This document shows, one piece after another, positions 5,539 through 5,648 of a DNA stretch of 5,648 nt. Within the stretch, counting starts at the first letter, position 1. Each line of letters opens with the position of its first letter. The stretch is from NCBI GenBank assembly GCA_021803845.1, contig JAJZLA010000128.1:1-5648 (forward strand). The letters run 5' to 3'. This DNA comes from a bacterium. Its GTDB lineage: Bacteria > SZUA-79 > Acidulodesulfobacterales > Acidulodesulfobacteraceae. The notes beneath the pieces are model-generated. The model was not told the origin of the DNA and did no database searches. It worked only from the letters and a program-made list of their open reading frames with translations. A program made the position numbers and the translations under genes.

Positions 5539-5567
5539 ATAATATTTAAAATTTTAAATTAAATCAA
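5539..5567 (-). promoter_or_regulatory. Candidate promoter of the sensor-yggS-maf operon, with palindrome in the spacer
   Basis: The minus strand has TTGATT (5567-5562), a 17-base spacer and TATTAT (5544-5539), which would place the transcript start near 5532. A perfect 16-base palindrome, ATTTAAAATTTTAAAT (5544-5559), fills almost the whole spacer and could be an operator. The region is nearly pure AT, so both matches could be chance. The -35 lies just past the topA stop, which suggests the operon starts here rather than relying only on read-through. Confidence 0.42.
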
Positions 5568-5570
5568 TCG

Positions 5571-5648
5571 CTATTTTGTCTTTTCAGGCTGTAACGTCCA
5601 TGCGGCGTAATCGCATTTGGGATAGTTGGAGCATCCGAAAAACTTTCT
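5571..5648 (-). CDS. topA: DNA topoisomerase I, C-terminal zinc-finger end (partial)
   Basis: Only the last 25 codons and the TAG stop are inside the window; the gene enters from the right edge. The peptide has KFFGCSNYPKCDYAAW, the second half of the four-cysteine zinc ribbon that repeats at the C-terminus of bacterial topoisomerase I (..GKFxGCSxYPxCxxT). It then ends in a short LQPEKTK tail. Topoisomerase I relaxes negatively supercoiled DNA, and these fingers bind single-stranded DNA. The same type of finger occurs in a few other proteins, so the name is likely but rests on one half-finger. The sensor ATG lies 73 bases downstream on the same strand. No terminator hairpin is visible between them, so some read-through into the operon is possible. 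Confidence 0.75.
   Translation of the reverse strand, partial: RKFFGCSNYPKCDYAAWTLQPEKTK

Overview
The window is AT-rich (roughly 40% GC by eye) and densely coded, with short intergenic gaps and frequent ATA isoleucine codons. It looks like chromosome of a Gram-negative, cytochrome-rich, probably anaerobic or microaerophilic bacterium. The clues are a periplasmic CXXCH haem-c sensor and the start of an oxygen-labile Fe-S fumarase-type gene. A deltaproteobacterial or Desulfobacterota-like host would fit, but this is inference. There are no rRNA or tRNA genes, insertion sequences, CRISPR arrays or phage genes, and no gene-free stretch over 300 bases.

Left part (1-2448). The first 100 bases are the start of a fumarate/tartrate hydratase alpha subunit, reading leftward off the edge. 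Next comes a cation-diffusion-facilitator metal exporter on the minus strand. It is divergent from an MFS transporter of the Fsr-like type on the plus strand, and the two share a gap of about 97 bases. The exporter side of this gap has a good extended -10 promoter and ribosome site. The MFS side has no visible ribosome site.

Middle and right part (2449-5648). proC has its own consensus-like promoter and a strong ribosome site. It converges on a minus-strand operon and overlaps its last gene by 9 bases. In transcription order the operon is: a short membrane sensor (TM, periplasmic domain with CXXCH, TM, HAMP) with no output domain; yggS (PLP homeostasis); and maf (nucleotide pyrophosphatase). 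The last bases of the window are the C-terminal zinc finger of a topA-like topoisomerase I upstream of this operon.

The main discoveries are two. First, the conserved yggS reading frame, including the PLP lysine, extends 61 codons upstream of its first ordinary start codon and contains no ATG, GTG, TTG or CTG there. The likeliest start is an ATT, 2 bases after the sensor's stop codon and 7 bases after a purine-rich ribosome site. An ordinary gene call would be truncated and lack the PLP lysine. Second, the sensor lacks any kinase, cyclase or chemotaxis output yet sits at the head of the yggS-maf operon. YggS and ProC are both tied to PLP/proline and amino-acid homeostasis in other bacteria, so their closeness is probably functional, although here they converge rather than share a transcript.
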